Below are positions 54,950-64,000 of a DNA stretch of 64,000 bases, one piece after another. How positions within the stretch are numbered: the first letter of the stretch is position 1; every line of letters starts with the position of its first letter. The stretch is taken from positions 1 through 64,000 of the forward strand of contig JAIPBD010000004.1 in NCBI GenBank assembly GCA_021739765.1, written 5' to 3'. Source of the DNA: Melioribacteraceae bacterium (lineage in GTDB: Bacteria; Bacteroidota; Ignavibacteria; Ignavibacteriales; Melioribacteraceae). A model generated the notes under the pieces. It worked only from the letters and a program-made list of their open reading frames with translations. It had not been told where the DNA came from and made no database searches. The position numbers were made by a program, and so were the translations under genes.

Positions 54950-56185
54950 ATGAAAAGGTTAATAGTTCTATTAGTTGTATTTGTTCAAGGAATTATGATT
55001 GCCGGTGGTGGCTCAATCTATTCAAAATATGGTCTTGGCGATCTTAGATTTTATAATTCCGCCCGTCGACTAGCTCTTGGTGGATTAGGAACAAGTCTGG
55101 AAGATCAAAATGCGCTTAATGCTTTTAATCCCGCAGGTTGGAATAAATTAGCTTACACAAGACTGGAAGTTGGAGTCAATTTTATTCAAGGCGGAGTTAA
55201 TTCCGATGCCGGTTCTTCAGGTTTTTCCAATGCTGATTTTTCGGGTTTTATGATTGGATTCCCAGTTTATGAAGACTACGGAATTAGTTTTGCGATGGGA
55301 TTAGTCCCATTTTCATCAACAAACTATGAAGTCGAAAGTGCTGTAACCGATCCAGTAAAAAATTATAATTTGGTCAGTTCCGGTAGTGGGTCATTATCAA
55401 AAGCATTTTTTGGAGCAACTTACAAATTACCTTTGGATATTATGTTTGGCGCTTCATTAGAATATTATACCGGAAGTTATATTGCGAGTTCAAAATTGGA
55501 ATTCGGCTCAGATGCCACATTTAGTGATGCTGAATTTAAACGCAACACAAGCTACAGCGGATTAGGTTTCACTCTTGGAGCTATTTCTCCCGATCTTTCA
55601 AATGAATTGGATATTTCAAAACTATCGGATCTAAAGATTGGTGTCAGCTATAATTTTATAAGTGATCTGAGAGCAGATACTTCTTACAATATTGTTTCTA
55701 ATTTAGGCGAAACCGAAGTTTCAAAATCTTTGGTGAATGTTCAAATTCCGGAAAGATTTAGTGTAGGATTAAGTTTTAAGTGGGATAAAGATTATTTAAT
55801 TTTAGCCGATTATTTAAATCAACCTTGGTCGGAATATGCAATCAATTCTATTTCACGACCTAATCTAAAGAATTTTTCAAAGTATAGTGTCGGACTTGAA
55901 TATAAAAATCCTAATTACCATAACGGTTCTTTTTGGGAACAGATGATTCTGCGTGGAGGTTTAAGTTATGAATCAACACAATACCAAGTGAATGGAGAGG
56001 ATATCAGCGCAATGATGATCTCCGGTGGATTTACAATTCCATTAGGACCTATAAGCGCAATTGAAGTAGGTCTTGAATTTGGCAGAAGAGGAACGACAGA
56101 CAGTAATTTATTACAAGAAAATGTTTTCAAACTCTCTACTTCGGTAAGTATCGGTGAAACATGGTTCGTTAGGAGAGACAGATAA
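54950..56185 (+). CDS. Outer-membrane beta-barrel protein (PorV/FadL-like)
   Basis: 411 residues. Signal peptide ending near MIAGG, then GSIYSKYGLGDLRFYNSARR and ALGGLGTSLEDQNALNAFNP, the pattern of FadL/PorV-related barrels where Asn-Pro-Ala/Gly closes the N-terminal plug. Multiple amphipathic strands follow to the end. It may transport hydrophobic or other small molecules or aid surface protein attachment. The start abuts the lipoprotein gene stop. Confidence 0.82.
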   Translation: MKRLIVLLVVFVQGIMIAGGGSIYSKYGLGDLRFYNSARRLALGGLGTSLEDQNALNAFNPAGWNKLAYTRLEVGVNFIQGGVNSDAGSSGFSNADFSGFMIGFPVYEDYGISFAMGLVPFSSTNYEVESAVTDPVKNYNLVSSGSGSLSKAFFGATYKLPLDIMFGASLEYYTGSYIASSKLEFGSDATFSDAEFKRNTSYSGLGFTLGAISPDLSNELDISKLSDLKIGVSYNFISDLRADTSYNIVSNLGETEVSKSLVNVQIPERFSVGLSFKWDKDYLILADYLNQPWSEYAINSISRPNLKNFSKYSVGLEYKNPNYHNGSFWEQMILRGGLSYESTQYQVNGEDISAMMISGGFTIPLGPISAIEVGLEFGRRGTTDSNLLQENVFKLSTSVSIGETWFVRRDR

Positions 56186-56207
56186 AAACAATATGAGGAG
56201 CAGTAAA

Positions 56208-57491
56208 TTGAAAAGGATACTATTATTAATGCCGATTTTGATTTTCTTCATTGTGCCGAAATCAATCGTGGCTCAAGATGATTCTCAATTAGTCGTAATT
56301 CCACGTCCGGATAGTCTTCAATTCATGGCCCATGTTAGTCTGTGGTATGAAGCCTATAAAACAAAAGATTACAATTCATCGCTCACGCACGGTTTTGAAG
56401 TAATTCGTAGAGATGAAACATTCAATAAATATAAATTTTACACCCGAATGGAAGAGATTCTCAGATATATGCACGATAGCACGGATGCTGATGAATCATA
56501 CAAATCTGTTTATGCTGATACTTTGATATATCTTTACGATTTAGCTGCAAAGATCGATACTGAACGCACAGGATATTATTTAGCGAGAAAGGCTTTCACT
56601 TACGAACAATGGTTTGAGAAAGAACCTGAAGAAGTAATTGAGGCTTACGAAAATGCGATAGGCACCGGACATAATATTTCTGATATTTATTATGACAGAC
56701 TTGGTATTTATTACTCCTCGCATGCTGATGAATCAAATGATTATAAACTTAAAGCGCTTGAATTATATTCGAATCTCTCCGAAAAGGATCCTACGAATCA
56801 ACTGTGGGTTTCTCGGATGAATAATCTGGCCGAAGATGAATATGAGTTGATAGAGATTACAAAAAAATCATGGGATCTTGATCCGGAATCACTTGAAAAA
56901 GCTTATAAATATGCAATGACCGCGATTCGCGTTAATGAATATGAAACCGCGATTGAACCGTTGTTATTTTTAACTGAACGATCTCCTGACGTTATTAACT
57001 ATTGGAGGGAATTGGCCAGAGCTTACGATAAAACCGGTAAAACTGATGAAGCTATCAAAGCCTACAATTCTTTAATCAATCTTGAACCTGAAAACAGAGA
57101 TAATTATTTGAATTTGGCAATTATATATCAAGGATTAAATCAATTGAGCGTTGCCAGATCATTTCTTAAAAAAGCAAGCAGTGCCGATCCTGATTGGGAT
57201 TATCCTTTATACATCGAAGCTCAAATTTATGAGCAAGCCGCCAGGAATTGCATCGCCGGCAAATTTGAATTCGAAGATAAATGTGTTTATCAGTTAGCCA
57301 CGGATACTTACCGGCAAGCAGCTGCAAAGGGTGGTGACTTCTCTGAAAGAGCCCGAAGCAGAGCTAATTCAATTGCGGAATTTGGTCCCTCCCAAGAGGA
57401 TTATTTCTTTAGAAAATTGAAAACCGGTGCTGTTATTAATATTAAAGGTAAGTGCTACGATTGGATAGGCAGATCAATTACTGTACCGTAA
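56208..57491 (+). CDS. Exported tetratricopeptide-repeat protein
   Basis: 427 residues from TTG 56208, eight bases after GAGGAG; ATG 56193 in frame is the alternative. The signal peptide ends at SIVAQ. The body contains TPR pairs, clearest at about residues 270-350 (VINYWRELARAYDKTGKTDE, AIKAYNSLINLEPENRDNYL, NLAIIYQGLNQLSVARSFLK). Two Cys pairs lie near the C-terminus (CIAGKFEFEDKCVYQLA). TPRs mediate protein interactions; the partner is unknown. It is encoded between a barrel protein and glyA. Confidence 0.85.
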   Translation: MKRILLLMPILIFFIVPKSIVAQDDSQLVVIPRPDSLQFMAHVSLWYEAYKTKDYNSSLTHGFEVIRRDETFNKYKFYTRMEEILRYMHDSTDADESYKSVYADTLIYLYDLAAKIDTERTGYYLARKAFTYEQWFEKEPEEVIEAYENAIGTGHNISDIYYDRLGIYYSSHADESNDYKLKALELYSNLSEKDPTNQLWVSRMNNLAEDEYELIEITKKSWDLDPESLEKAYKYAMTAIRVNEYETAIEPLLFLTERSPDVINYWRELARAYDKTGKTDEAIKAYNSLINLEPENRDNYLNLAIIYQGLNQLSVARSFLKKASSADPDWDYPLYIEAQIYEQAARNCIAGKFEFEDKCVYQLATDTYRQAAAKGGDFSERARSRANSIAEFGPSQEDYFFRKLKTGAVINIKGKCYDWIGRSITVP

Positions 57492-57503
57492 CGGAGAAAA
57501 TTT

Positions 57504-58793
57504 ATGAGTAGTTTTTTAGAACAAGATTCGGAAATTTATGATGTTTTACAAAAAGAATTACATCGACAAAAATCAAATCTTGAATTAATAGCTTCCGAAA
57601 ACTTTACAAGCCCGGCTGTTCTTGAAGCAGCCGGTTCTGTTTTAACCAACAAATACGCAGAAGGTTACCCGGGTAAAAGGTATTATGGCGGGTGTGAATT
57701 CGTTGATTTAGCCGAAGATCTCGCTCGCGATAGGTTAAAAGAACTATTTGGTGCCGAATATGTAAATGTGCAGCCGCATAGCGGATCTCAAGCAAATATG
57801 GCGGTCTATTTTACCCTTCTCCAACCCGGAGACACAATTTTGGGTTTGAGTTTAGACCACGGTGGTCACCTTACACATGGTTCTCCGGTAAATTTCTCCG
57901 GGAAACTTTTTCGCGCAGTATCATACACACTCGATAAAGAAACAAAACTTTTAGATTACAATTTAATCGAAGAATTGGCGGTTAAAGAGAAACCCAAGTT
58001 AATTGTTACAGGAGCAAGCGCGTATTCCCGCGAGTGGGATTATAAAAAATTTCGTGAAATTGCGGATAAAGTTGGCGCGTTGTTGCTCTGCGATATGGCA
58101 CATCCTGCCGGCCTTATTGCCAAAGGATTATTAAATAATCCTCTGGAACATTGCCATGTAGTTACTTCAACAACTCATAAAACATTGCGCGGGCCTCGAG
58201 GCGGTGTAATTTTATTAGGTAAAGATTTTGAAAATCCTCTTGGGGTTAAAACCATGAAGGGGGATAGATTAAAATTAATGTCGGAAATGTTCGATTCCAC
58301 AGTAATGCCCGGAATTCAAGGCGGTCCATTGATGCACATTATTATGGCCAAAGCTGTTGCTTTCAAAGAGGCTTTAGATGATTCATTCTTGTCGTATGCG
58401 CAACAAGTGATTAAAAATTCGCAAAAAATGGCTTCGGAATTAATGAATTATAATTTTGAAGTTATTTCCGGTGGAACTGATAATCACCTTCTTTTAATTG
58501 ATGTTACCAATAAAAATATAAGTGGAAAAAAGGCTGAAAAGGCGTTAGAAATAGCCGGGATGACGGTAAATAAAAATATGATCCCGTTTGATACAAAAAG
58601 TCCATTTGTTACATCGGGAATCAGAATTGGAACGCCGGCCGTAACAACGAGAGGTATGAAAGAAGGAGATATGGTTCAGATAGCGGATTTTATCAATCGC
58701 GCAATTAACAATTTTGAAGATGAAATTGTGCTAAACGATATCAGAAAAGAAGTAAATCATTTTTGTTCCTCATTTCCACTTTTTGCAGAATAG
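57504..58793 (+). CDS. glyA: Serine hydroxymethyltransferase
   Basis: 429 residues, full length. [20 protein letters not shown] at the N-terminus, [18 protein letters not shown], the PLP lysine in [14 protein letters not shown] (Lys226), and [14 protein letters not shown] near the end. It interconverts serine and glycine with tetrahydrofolate in the cytoplasm. Confidence 0.98.
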   Translation: MSSFLEQDSEIYDVLQKELHRQKSNLELIASENFTSPAVLEAAGSVLTNKYAEGYPGKRYYGGCEFVDLAEDLARDRLKELFGAEYVNVQPHSGSQANMAVYFTLLQPGDTILGLSLDHGGHLTHGSPVNFSGKLFRAVSYTLDKETKLLDYNLIEELAVKEKPKLIVTGASAYSREWDYKKFREIADKVGALLLCDMAHPAGLIAKGLLNNPLEHCHVVTSTTHKTLRGPRGGVILLGKDFENPLGVKTMKGDRLKLMSEMFDSTVMPGIQGGPLMHIIMAKAVAFKEALDDSFLSYAQQVIKNSQKMASELMNYNFEVISGGTDNHLLLIDVTNKNISGKKAEKALEIAGMTVNKNMIPFDTKSPFVTSGIRIGTPAVTTRGMKEGDMVQIADFINRAINNFEDEIVLNDIRKEVNHFCSSFPLFAE

Positions 58794-58804
58794 ACCTGTA
58801 AACG

Positions 58805-59551
58805 ATGGGAGAGGAATCTAAAAAGTTAGGTAATAGCAGCAATGAGATGGGATTCCTCGAACATCTTGAGGAATTGCGCTGGCGAGTGATGTATGCGTTG
58901 CTGGGTATCGTTGTCGGAATGATCGTAGCATGGTTTTTTAAGGATTTTATTGTAGAAACCATTTTGCTTCGTCCGGCTGCAGTCGCCAATATGAATCTTC
59001 AAAATCTTCGTCCGTTTGGTCAACTATTTCTATTTTTACAAGTTGCCGCGATAGTAGGTTTTATTCTCAGCACACCGAATTTTTTCTATCAAGTTTGGAA
59101 GTTTATTGCTCCAGCTTTGCACTCTCACGAAAAAAAATACGCAACTGCGATAGTTACATTTTCAACCGTCTGTTTTTTGGGCGGTGTAGTATTCGCGTAT
59201 TTTGTAATGCTCCCGTTAACTTTGAAGTTTGCCGCCTCATTTGGAACAGAACAAATTGAAAACAATTTCGCGATTACCGAGTATTTCTCCATTATTTTGA
59301 GTGTGATGTTAGCGGCCGGATTAGTATTTGAATTACCGATGCTCTCATTTTTTCTATCCAAAATTGGAATTCTCACACCAAAGATAATGAGAAAATTCAG
59401 AAGGCATTCCATAGTTACAATTCTGGTGCTGGCGGCTTTTCTAACGCCGGGAACCGACCCTGTAGCACAAGTCTTATTAGCAGTTCCATTGGTTTTATTG
59501 TATGAAATAAGTATTATAGTTTCAAAAATATTCTCAAAGAAAAGTGACTAA
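58805..59551 (+). CDS. tatC: Sec-independent protein translocase TatC
   Basis: 248 residues with six membrane helices. GFLEHLEELRWRVMYAL is the conserved N-terminal motif for twin-arginine recognition, and FLTPGTDPVAQVLLAVP is the conserved C-terminal block. It moves folded proteins with Tat signals. Two such signals occur in the complex III genes about 2 kb downstream. TatA is not in the window. The 3' end overlaps the prenyl synthase by eight bases. Confidence 0.96.
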   Translation: MGEESKKLGNSSNEMGFLEHLEELRWRVMYALLGIVVGMIVAWFFKDFIVETILLRPAAVANMNLQNLRPFGQLFLFLQVAAIVGFILSTPNFFYQVWKFIAPALHSHEKKYATAIVTFSTVCFLGGVVFAYFVMLPLTLKFAASFGTEQIENNFAITEYFSIILSVMLAAGLVFELPMLSFFLSKIGILTPKIMRKFRRHSIVTILVLAAFLTPGTDPVAQVLLAVPLVLLYEISIIVSKIFSKKSD

Positions 59552-60524
59552 TTCCGTACTAAATCAAATTAGCAAACCGATTTCAGACGAACTCGACGAA
59601 TTTCAATCCAGGTTTAAGATAGCATTAAAATCTAAGGTGGGAGTTGTTGATCTCGTTACTAAGTATATTCTCAAGCAAAAGGGGAAAAAGATTCGTCCGA
59701 CTCTAGTATTGCTTTCGAGTAAAGTTGCAGGTGGAATTACAGAGCGTTCATACCGGGGAGCAATTTTAGTTGAACTGTTGCACACCGCAACGTTGGTGCA
59801 TGATGATGTCGTTGATCAGGCAGAAAAAAGAAGGGGACTTCCTTCAATAAATGCTGTTTGGAAAAACAAAGTTGCCGTTTTGATGGGAGATTACCTGCTC
59901 GCGCGCGGTCTTATGCTCTCTGTGGAAGGCGAAGATTATGATTTTCTAAAAACCATAACCGGAACCGTAAAACGGATGTCAGAAGGTGAGCTACTCCAAA
60001 TAAATAAATCAAGAAAAATTAATTTGGATGAGGACACATATTTTAGGATAATATCCGATAAAACCGCGAGTTTATTGGCTACTTGCTGTGAAATTGGTGC
60101 AGCTTCCAAATTGGATGATCCGGCTCAGATTGACGCGATGAGACAGTTTGGTGAAAATCTCGGTATCGCATTTCAAATTAGAGATGATATACTCGATTAT
60201 GTTGGTTCTTCATCTGTTATCGGAAAACCGCACGCAGCAGATTTACGCGAGAAAAAAATAACGTTACCGTTGATCTACTCATTAAAAAATGCCGATTCCA
60301 AACAAAAGAAAGAAATTATTAAATTAGTTAAGAATATTTCAGAAAAGGGTGCTGTAGACAAAGTCGTTCAGTATGTAAAAGACTTAAAGGGAATTGATGA
60401 ATCCTATGAAACGGCTCGCAAATATTCGGAAAGAGCTAAAGAAAATATTGCATTGTTCGAGGATTCGCCAAGCAAGCTGGCATTGGAGGCTTTAGTTGAT
60501 TTTGTCATTAACAGAAAAAATTAA
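59544..60524 (+). CDS. All-trans polyprenyl diphosphate synthase
   Basis: 326 residues from GTG 59544. First Asp-rich motif LVHDDVVDQAEKRRG (Asp87, Asp88, Asp91), second QIRDDILDYVG (Asp214, Asp215, Asp218), and GKKIRPTLVLLSSK at the IPP-binding site. The chain-length residues before the first motif (LLHTATLVH) are small, which fits long products such as the hepta- or octaprenyl chain of menaquinone. It fits well next to a quinol-oxidising complex III operon. Confidence 0.94.
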   Translation: MTNSVLNQISKPISDELDEFQSRFKIALKSKVGVVDLVTKYILKQKGKKIRPTLVLLSSKVAGGITERSYRGAILVELLHTATLVHDDVVDQAEKRRGLPSINAVWKNKVAVLMGDYLLARGLMLSVEGEDYDFLKTITGTVKRMSEGELLQINKSRKINLDEDTYFRIISDKTASLLATCCEIGAASKLDDPAQIDAMRQFGENLGIAFQIRDDILDYVGSSSVIGKPHAADLREKKITLPLIYSLKNADSKQKKEIIKLVKNISEKGAVDKVVQYVKDLKGIDESYETARKYSERAKENIALFEDSPSKLALEALVDFVINRKN

Positions 60525-60562
60525 TCAATTACATTTCATTTCAGATTAATTATCTCTTTTTT
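60519..60562 (+). terminator. Probable terminator after the prenyl synthase
   Basis: AATTAATC (60519-60526, overlapping the stop) pairs with GATTAATT (60544-60551), followed by ATCTC and a run of six T. The stem is AT-rich, so strength is uncertain. Confidence 0.5.
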
Positions 60563-60651
60563 AGAATTAATTTTTGTAATTAACCATTCTTTTCTTATTT
60601 TTATCATCATTTTTGAATTCATATATCATATCTGATTAAATATTTATAGAG

Positions 60652-60659
60652 TATTTTTG
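60652..60659 (+). promoter_or_regulatory. TATTTTTG -7 element upstream of actA
   Basis: TATTTTTG in the 215-base gap before actA matches the -7 elements upstream of coaE and glgA. A TTTG at the expected distance is not present (only TCTG at 60631-60634), so this is a partial match. It would place the transcript start about 75 bases before the actA start. Confidence 0.4.
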
Positions 60660-60739
60660 TTTCAAACAAACGGTTCAAAAATTAGTATCAAACCACAAAC
60701 CTTAATGCATAATTCTAATAATTATAGTTGCGGAATTAA

Positions 60740-61309
60740 ATGAAGAAATCTGCGTTAGATTACATCTTAAAAGTACGTTTACCGCTTGCATTATTTGTCA
60801 TTCTAATTACATTTGCGCTAACTTTTTACGCATCCCGTGCGGAAAGAGATGGTTTAGGTTATGCTCCGGAACAGCCTATCGCTTATTCCCATAAGTTGCA
60901 CGCCGGATTGATGGAAATTGATTGTCAATATTGCCATACAGGTGTTGAAAAGGGAAGACACGCGTTAGTTCCCTCTGTAAATATTTGTATGAATTGCCAT
61001 GCTGTAGCGCGTAAAGATCGACCTGAAATTATCAAGTTAACCGAATACTACGAAAAAGGTATTCCGGTGCCGTGGAAAAGAATTCATAAAGTCCCGGAAT
61101 ATGCCTACTTCAATCATAGCGTGCATGTTAATACCGGAATCCAATGCGAAACATGTCACGGAGAAATTCGTGAAATGGAAGTTGTTCAACAAGTCCGAAG
61201 TTTTACAATGGCTAATTGTTTGAGCTGTCATCGTAATCCACAAGAAAATTTGCCTTATTTGACAGAAGTTAAGAATGGACCCGTTAATTGCGCGGCTTGC
61301 CACAGATAG
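60740..61309 (+). CDS. actA: Alternative complex III pentaheme cytochrome c subunit ActA
   Basis: 189 residues. One membrane segment (about 14-32) anchors a periplasmic domain with exactly five CXXCH heme sites: CQYCH, CMNCH, CETCH, CLSCH and CAACH. Extra His residues (YSHKLHAG, FNHSVHVN) could be distal ligands. ActA of alternative complex III is a pentaheme protein with this layout, and ActB follows. The complex oxidises menaquinol and passes electrons to cytochrome c or an oxidase. Confidence 0.9.
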   Translation: MKKSALDYILKVRLPLALFVILITFALTFYASRAERDGLGYAPEQPIAYSHKLHAGLMEIDCQYCHTGVEKGRHALVPSVNICMNCHAVARKDRPEIIKLTEYYEKGIPVPWKRIHKVPEYAYFNHSVHVNTGIQCETCHGEIREMEVVQQVRSFTMANCLSCHRNPQENLPYLTEVKNGPVNCAACHR

Positions 61310-61320
61310 GATATTTAACT

Positions 61321-61485
61321 ATGAGCGAAAAATTATTGCGAAGAAGTTTTTTCCGGTCAATTAGCATTACTGCAATTGGCGCTCTTGTATTTTCTAAAAT
61401 TCCTTTTACAGGAAATAAAAGACAAAAAATAAGTTTAAATAAAAAAGTTTCAATTCATCAATCAGCAATTGAACGAAAAGTGTAA
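61321..61485 (+). CDS. 54-residue Tat-motif peptide between actA and actB
   Basis: ATG 61321, 11 bases after the actA stop and 10 bases before actB. The N-terminus MSEKLLRRSFFRSISITAIG has a twin-arginine RRSFFR box followed by a modest hydrophobic stretch; only about 30 basic residues remain after it. It could be a small Tat-targeted accessory protein that rides with a redox partner, or a leader remnant. Tight spacing on both sides and a plausible start support a real gene. No family is recognised. Confidence 0.6.
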   Translation: MSEKLLRRSFFRSISITAIGALVFSKIPFTGNKRQKISLNKKVSIHQSAIERKV

Positions 61486-61495
61486 GGTCTGATAA

Positions 61496-64000
61496 ATGTC
61501 CGATTCCAAGATTAATAAAACAAAGTCTTCAGATTATTGGAAAAGTCTAAAAGAATATTACGACGATCCGGAGATTCTTAAAGCCAAAGCTAACGAATTT
61601 CAAGATGGTGTAACGGATGACTTTGATCCTTCTTCAATGAGTGGACTTTCCAGGAGAAAATTTCTTGCTTTAATGACCGCTTCGGCGGCTTTAACTGCTA
61701 CCGCGTGTTCGGATTACAGAGATAAAGGAGAAATAATTCCTTATACAAATCGGCCCGAAGGTTTACTTCCCGGTAAACCGGGATATTACGCTTCTACAAT
61801 TAACGACGGAAATGAGAGCTACGGAGTTCTTGTAAAAACAAGAGAAGGGCGCCCCATTAAAGTTGATGGGAATCCCGATCATCCGATTAATAAAGGAAAA
61901 ATTAACGCAAAAATTCACGCTTCACTTTTGGATTTATACGATCCCGAAAGAATTACCGATCCTATGAAAGCGGGTAGAAAATCAGATTGGGCAACCGTAA
62001 ATACCGAGATTATTTCCAAACTTGAAGCCGCTAAGACAAATGGTAAAGAAATTGCGATTCTTACCAATTCAATCAATTCACCCTCTTCTTTCGCAGTTTT
62101 ACAAAAATTCATAGAAAAATATCCTACAACAAAATTATACAGTTACGAACTGCACAATAATGCGAATCGGCTTAATGGTTGGAAACGAGCTTATAGCGCT
62201 GACTCGATTTTGCCTGCAATTAAATGGAACGAAGCAAAAATAATATTAAATATGGATTCTGATTTTTTAGGCAGAGAAGGCAATACAATTGAGAATTCTC
62301 TTCTTTTTGCCGACTCTCGTGATATTATGAAATCCGATGATTTTAACAGATTATACTCGGTTGAAGCGGGAATGTCGTTAACAGGAATGAATTCAGATTA
62401 TCGTATTAGATTGAGTGCTGAATCATATTATGAATTTGTTTTAAGTCTCTTAAATGAAATCGTAGTAAAAAGAAATGTATCAGCATTTCCCGTTAATTCG
62501 CAACTGTTATCGGAAATTCAGAAACATTCGCTTACTAACTTTATATCGAAAAATAATCTTAATGAAGGAAGAATTTACAATCTTGTTTCTGATCTTTTAA
62601 GAAACAGAGGTAAATCGATTGTTTATGCCGGAGATAGTTGCAATTCTGATACACACTATGCAGTGATTTTATTAAACGAAGTACTTGAAAATACGAACAT
62701 TTATGATTTTGAGAATGGGTTCAATTCGGTTTATGCTCTATCCGACGCATCTGAGTTAGATGAATTAGTGTCCAATCTTAATAGTGGAAATGTCACGGCT
62801 TTAATTAACTTCGATTCAAACCCGGTTTTTAATTTAACTTCAAAAGGATTTGGATCAGCGATTGAAAATGCCGGAACGGTGATTACTTTTGCTTTAACAC
62901 CAAACGAAACATCGGATGTTAGCGAATATGTTCTGCCGATCAACCATGCACTCGAATCTTGGGGAGACGCGCACACTCGAGTTGGAGTTTATAGTCTGCA
63001 ACAACCGGTTATCAATCCTATATTTAATACAAGAGAAAAAGAAGCCGAAATTTTAACTTGGATAAGCGGCAATGAAAATAAATATTCGCAAGATATCTTT
63101 CATTCATTCTTAAAAGCGAACTTTAATACATATATCGGTGAAAAAATTAATCCGGTCGCCGGTCAGGATAGATTCTGGTACGCATCTTTGCATGATGGTT
63201 TTGTAAAATTGAAGCCCACGGAATCTCAACCACCCGTTTTTCAGCAGACAAAGCTTAAAGCAACCGGTAAACCGTCGGATAATGTTCTTTTACAGATTCA
63301 ACCGAGCTATTTTGTTGGTGATGGAAGATATTCTAATAATGGTTGGTTACAAGAATTACCGCATCCCGTTGCTAAAGTCGCGTGGGATAATTTTGCCGCG
63401 ATTTCACCAAAGTATGCCGAAAATCTTGGCGTTGAAAATAACGATCTTATCGATATTTCGTATGGTGATATTTCCATCTCAATCCCTGTAATTATTCAAC
63501 CCGGAACAGCTGATAATACAATTATTGTTGAGACGGGATATGGAAGAAAAGTTTGTGGAGATGTCGGCTTGGAAGTTGGATTTGATGTTAATCCATTGAT
63601 TGATTCATCATCGATCAATCCTTATTTGGTATCCGGAGTTTCGGTTTCTAAAGGGAATGGTTCTTATGAATTGGTTTCTGTCCAAGAGCACCACGCAATT
63701 GATGATGAATTTGTAAAAGATATTCATAAAAAAAGAAATATAATTCAAGAAGGTACTTTAGAAGAGTACAAAAATCATCCTCACTTTTTGCATGAAGGGA
63801 AACATGAGATTTTCAGTATTACCGATGAACATGAATACAATGATGTGAAATGGGGGATGTCAATTGATTTGAACAAATGTACAGGTTGTGGAATTTGTAC
63901 TGCTTCATGTTCAATTGAAAACAATGTTCCTGTAGTCGGCAAAGATCAAGTTGGAGTTGGCAGGGAAATGTCATGGATTAGAATTGACAGATATTACTCA
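61496..64000 (+). CDS. actB: Alternative complex III Fe-S/molybdopterin-like subunit ActB (3' truncated)
   Basis: 835 residues are visible from ATG 61496 to the window edge with no stop. The N-terminus carries an extended Tat-variant leader of the type found in TAT-variant-translocated molybdopterin oxidoreductases: DYWKSLKEYYDDPE about 40 residues before SRRKFLALMTAS (RR at 53-54), then TATACSD, where Cys71 may be lipidated. A molybdopterin-oxidoreductase-like domain fills most of the rest (REGRPIKVDGNPDHPINKG, NFDSNPVFN, ESWGDAHTRVGVYSLQQPV). Near the end the ferredoxin-like part starts with Cys795, Cys798, Cys801 and Cys805. ActB is known to bind Fe-S clusters but no molybdopterin. Confidence 0.93.
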   Translation, partial: MSDSKINKTKSSDYWKSLKEYYDDPEILKAKANEFQDGVTDDFDPSSMSGLSRRKFLALMTASAALTATACSDYRDKGEIIPYTNRPEGLLPGKPGYYASTINDGNESYGVLVKTREGRPIKVDGNPDHPINKGKINAKIHASLLDLYDPERITDPMKAGRKSDWATVNTEIISKLEAAKTNGKEIAILTNSINSPSSFAVLQKFIEKYPTTKLYSYELHNNANRLNGWKRAYSADSILPAIKWNEAKIILNMDSDFLGREGNTIENSLLFADSRDIMKSDDFNRLYSVEAGMSLTGMNSDYRIRLSAESYYEFVLSLLNEIVVKRNVSAFPVNSQLLSEIQKHSLTNFISKNNLNEGRIYNLVSDLLRNRGKSIVYAGDSCNSDTHYAVILLNEVLENTNIYDFENGFNSVYALSDASELDELVSNLNSGNVTALINFDSNPVFNLTSKGFGSAIENAGTVITFALTPNETSDVSEYVLPINHALESWGDAHTRVGVYSLQQPVINPIFNTREKEAEILTWISGNENKYSQDIFHSFLKANFNTYIGEKINPVAGQDRFWYASLHDGFVKLKPTESQPPVFQQTKLKATGKPSDNVLLQIQPSYFVGDGRYSNNGWLQELPHPVAKVAWDNFAAISPKYAENLGVENNDLIDISYGDISISIPVIIQPGTADNTIIVETGYGRKVCGDVGLEVGFDVNPLIDSSSINPYLVSGVSVSKGNGSYELVSVQEHHAIDDEFVKDIHKKRNIIQEGTLEEYKNHPHFLHEGKHEIFSITDEHEYNDVKWGMSIDLNKCTGCGICTASCSIENNVPVVGKDQVGVGREMSWIRIDRYYS

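Noticed and set aside
1-64000. CRISPR array, insertion sequence, prophage or integrase
   Set aside because: No regularly spaced repeats, transposase, integrase or phage structural gene was found on either strand.

Overview
The window reads as a chromosome segment from a low-GC, Gram-negative member of the Bacteroidota/Chlorobiota group, most likely Ignavibacteria-like. The evidence is: C-terminal type IX secretion sorting domains of the PNPFNPST style; PorV/PorQ-type outer-membrane proteins; a TonB-dependent receptor with a carboxypeptidase-regulatory-like domain; promoters of the TTTG-N19/20-TAttTTTG type; and the start of an alternative complex III operon. The lineage is inferred from gene content and motifs, since no 16S rRNA is present.

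Positions 1 to about 35.3 kb hold a large plus-strand glycan-utilisation locus. It opens with the tail of a T9SS-exported protein followed by a terminator. Next come a TonB-dependent receptor, a 1084-residue fibronectin-III/Ca-motif protein, a PorV/PorQ-like porin and a SurA-like foldase. Then come an ABC sugar importer (binding lipoprotein and two permeases), three different GH130 mannoside phosphorylases/hydrolases, an exported (alpha/alpha)6-like protein of unknown family, a GH2 beta-mannosidase and an aldo/keto reductase. Further on are a 1058-residue T9SS protein ending in LamG and sorting domains, two paralogous exported proteins of about 840 residues that resemble (alpha/alpha)6 glycosidases/phosphorylases, a second copy of the 1084-residue protein, the ABC ATPase (MsmX/UgpC type) and a GPH-type MFS sugar transporter. 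The inferred flow is: exported proteins attack a mannose-containing glycan outside the cell or in the periplasm; manno-oligosaccharides enter through the ABC importer; GH130 and GH2 enzymes finish them in the cytoplasm. No SusD is present, so the receptor/1084-residue protein/PorV set may be an alternative to SusCD. This is the most interesting part of the window.

From 35.4 to 47.7 kb are housekeeping genes: tRNA-Leu(UAA), tRNA-Val(GAC), thrS, infC (ATC start), rpmI, rplT, pheS, pheT, a small coiled-coil gene, zapA, a structured region that folds like 6S RNA, rny, coaE, proline dehydrogenase and tsaD. From 47.7 to 60.5 kb are mltG, an Ig-like lipoprotein, hutI (the only clear minus-strand gene), glgA, a gmhB-like phosphatase, a lipoprotein, an outer-membrane barrel, a TPR protein, glyA, tatC and a polyprenyl diphosphate synthase. 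The last 3.3 kb begin the alternative complex III operon: pentaheme ActA, a 54-residue Tat-motif peptide, and ActB, which runs off the end.

TTG and GTG starts are common, usually placed just after a GGAGG-like site, and several starts here were chosen on that basis. No CRISPR array, insertion sequence or phage gene was seen. No gene-free stretch exceeds 300 bases.
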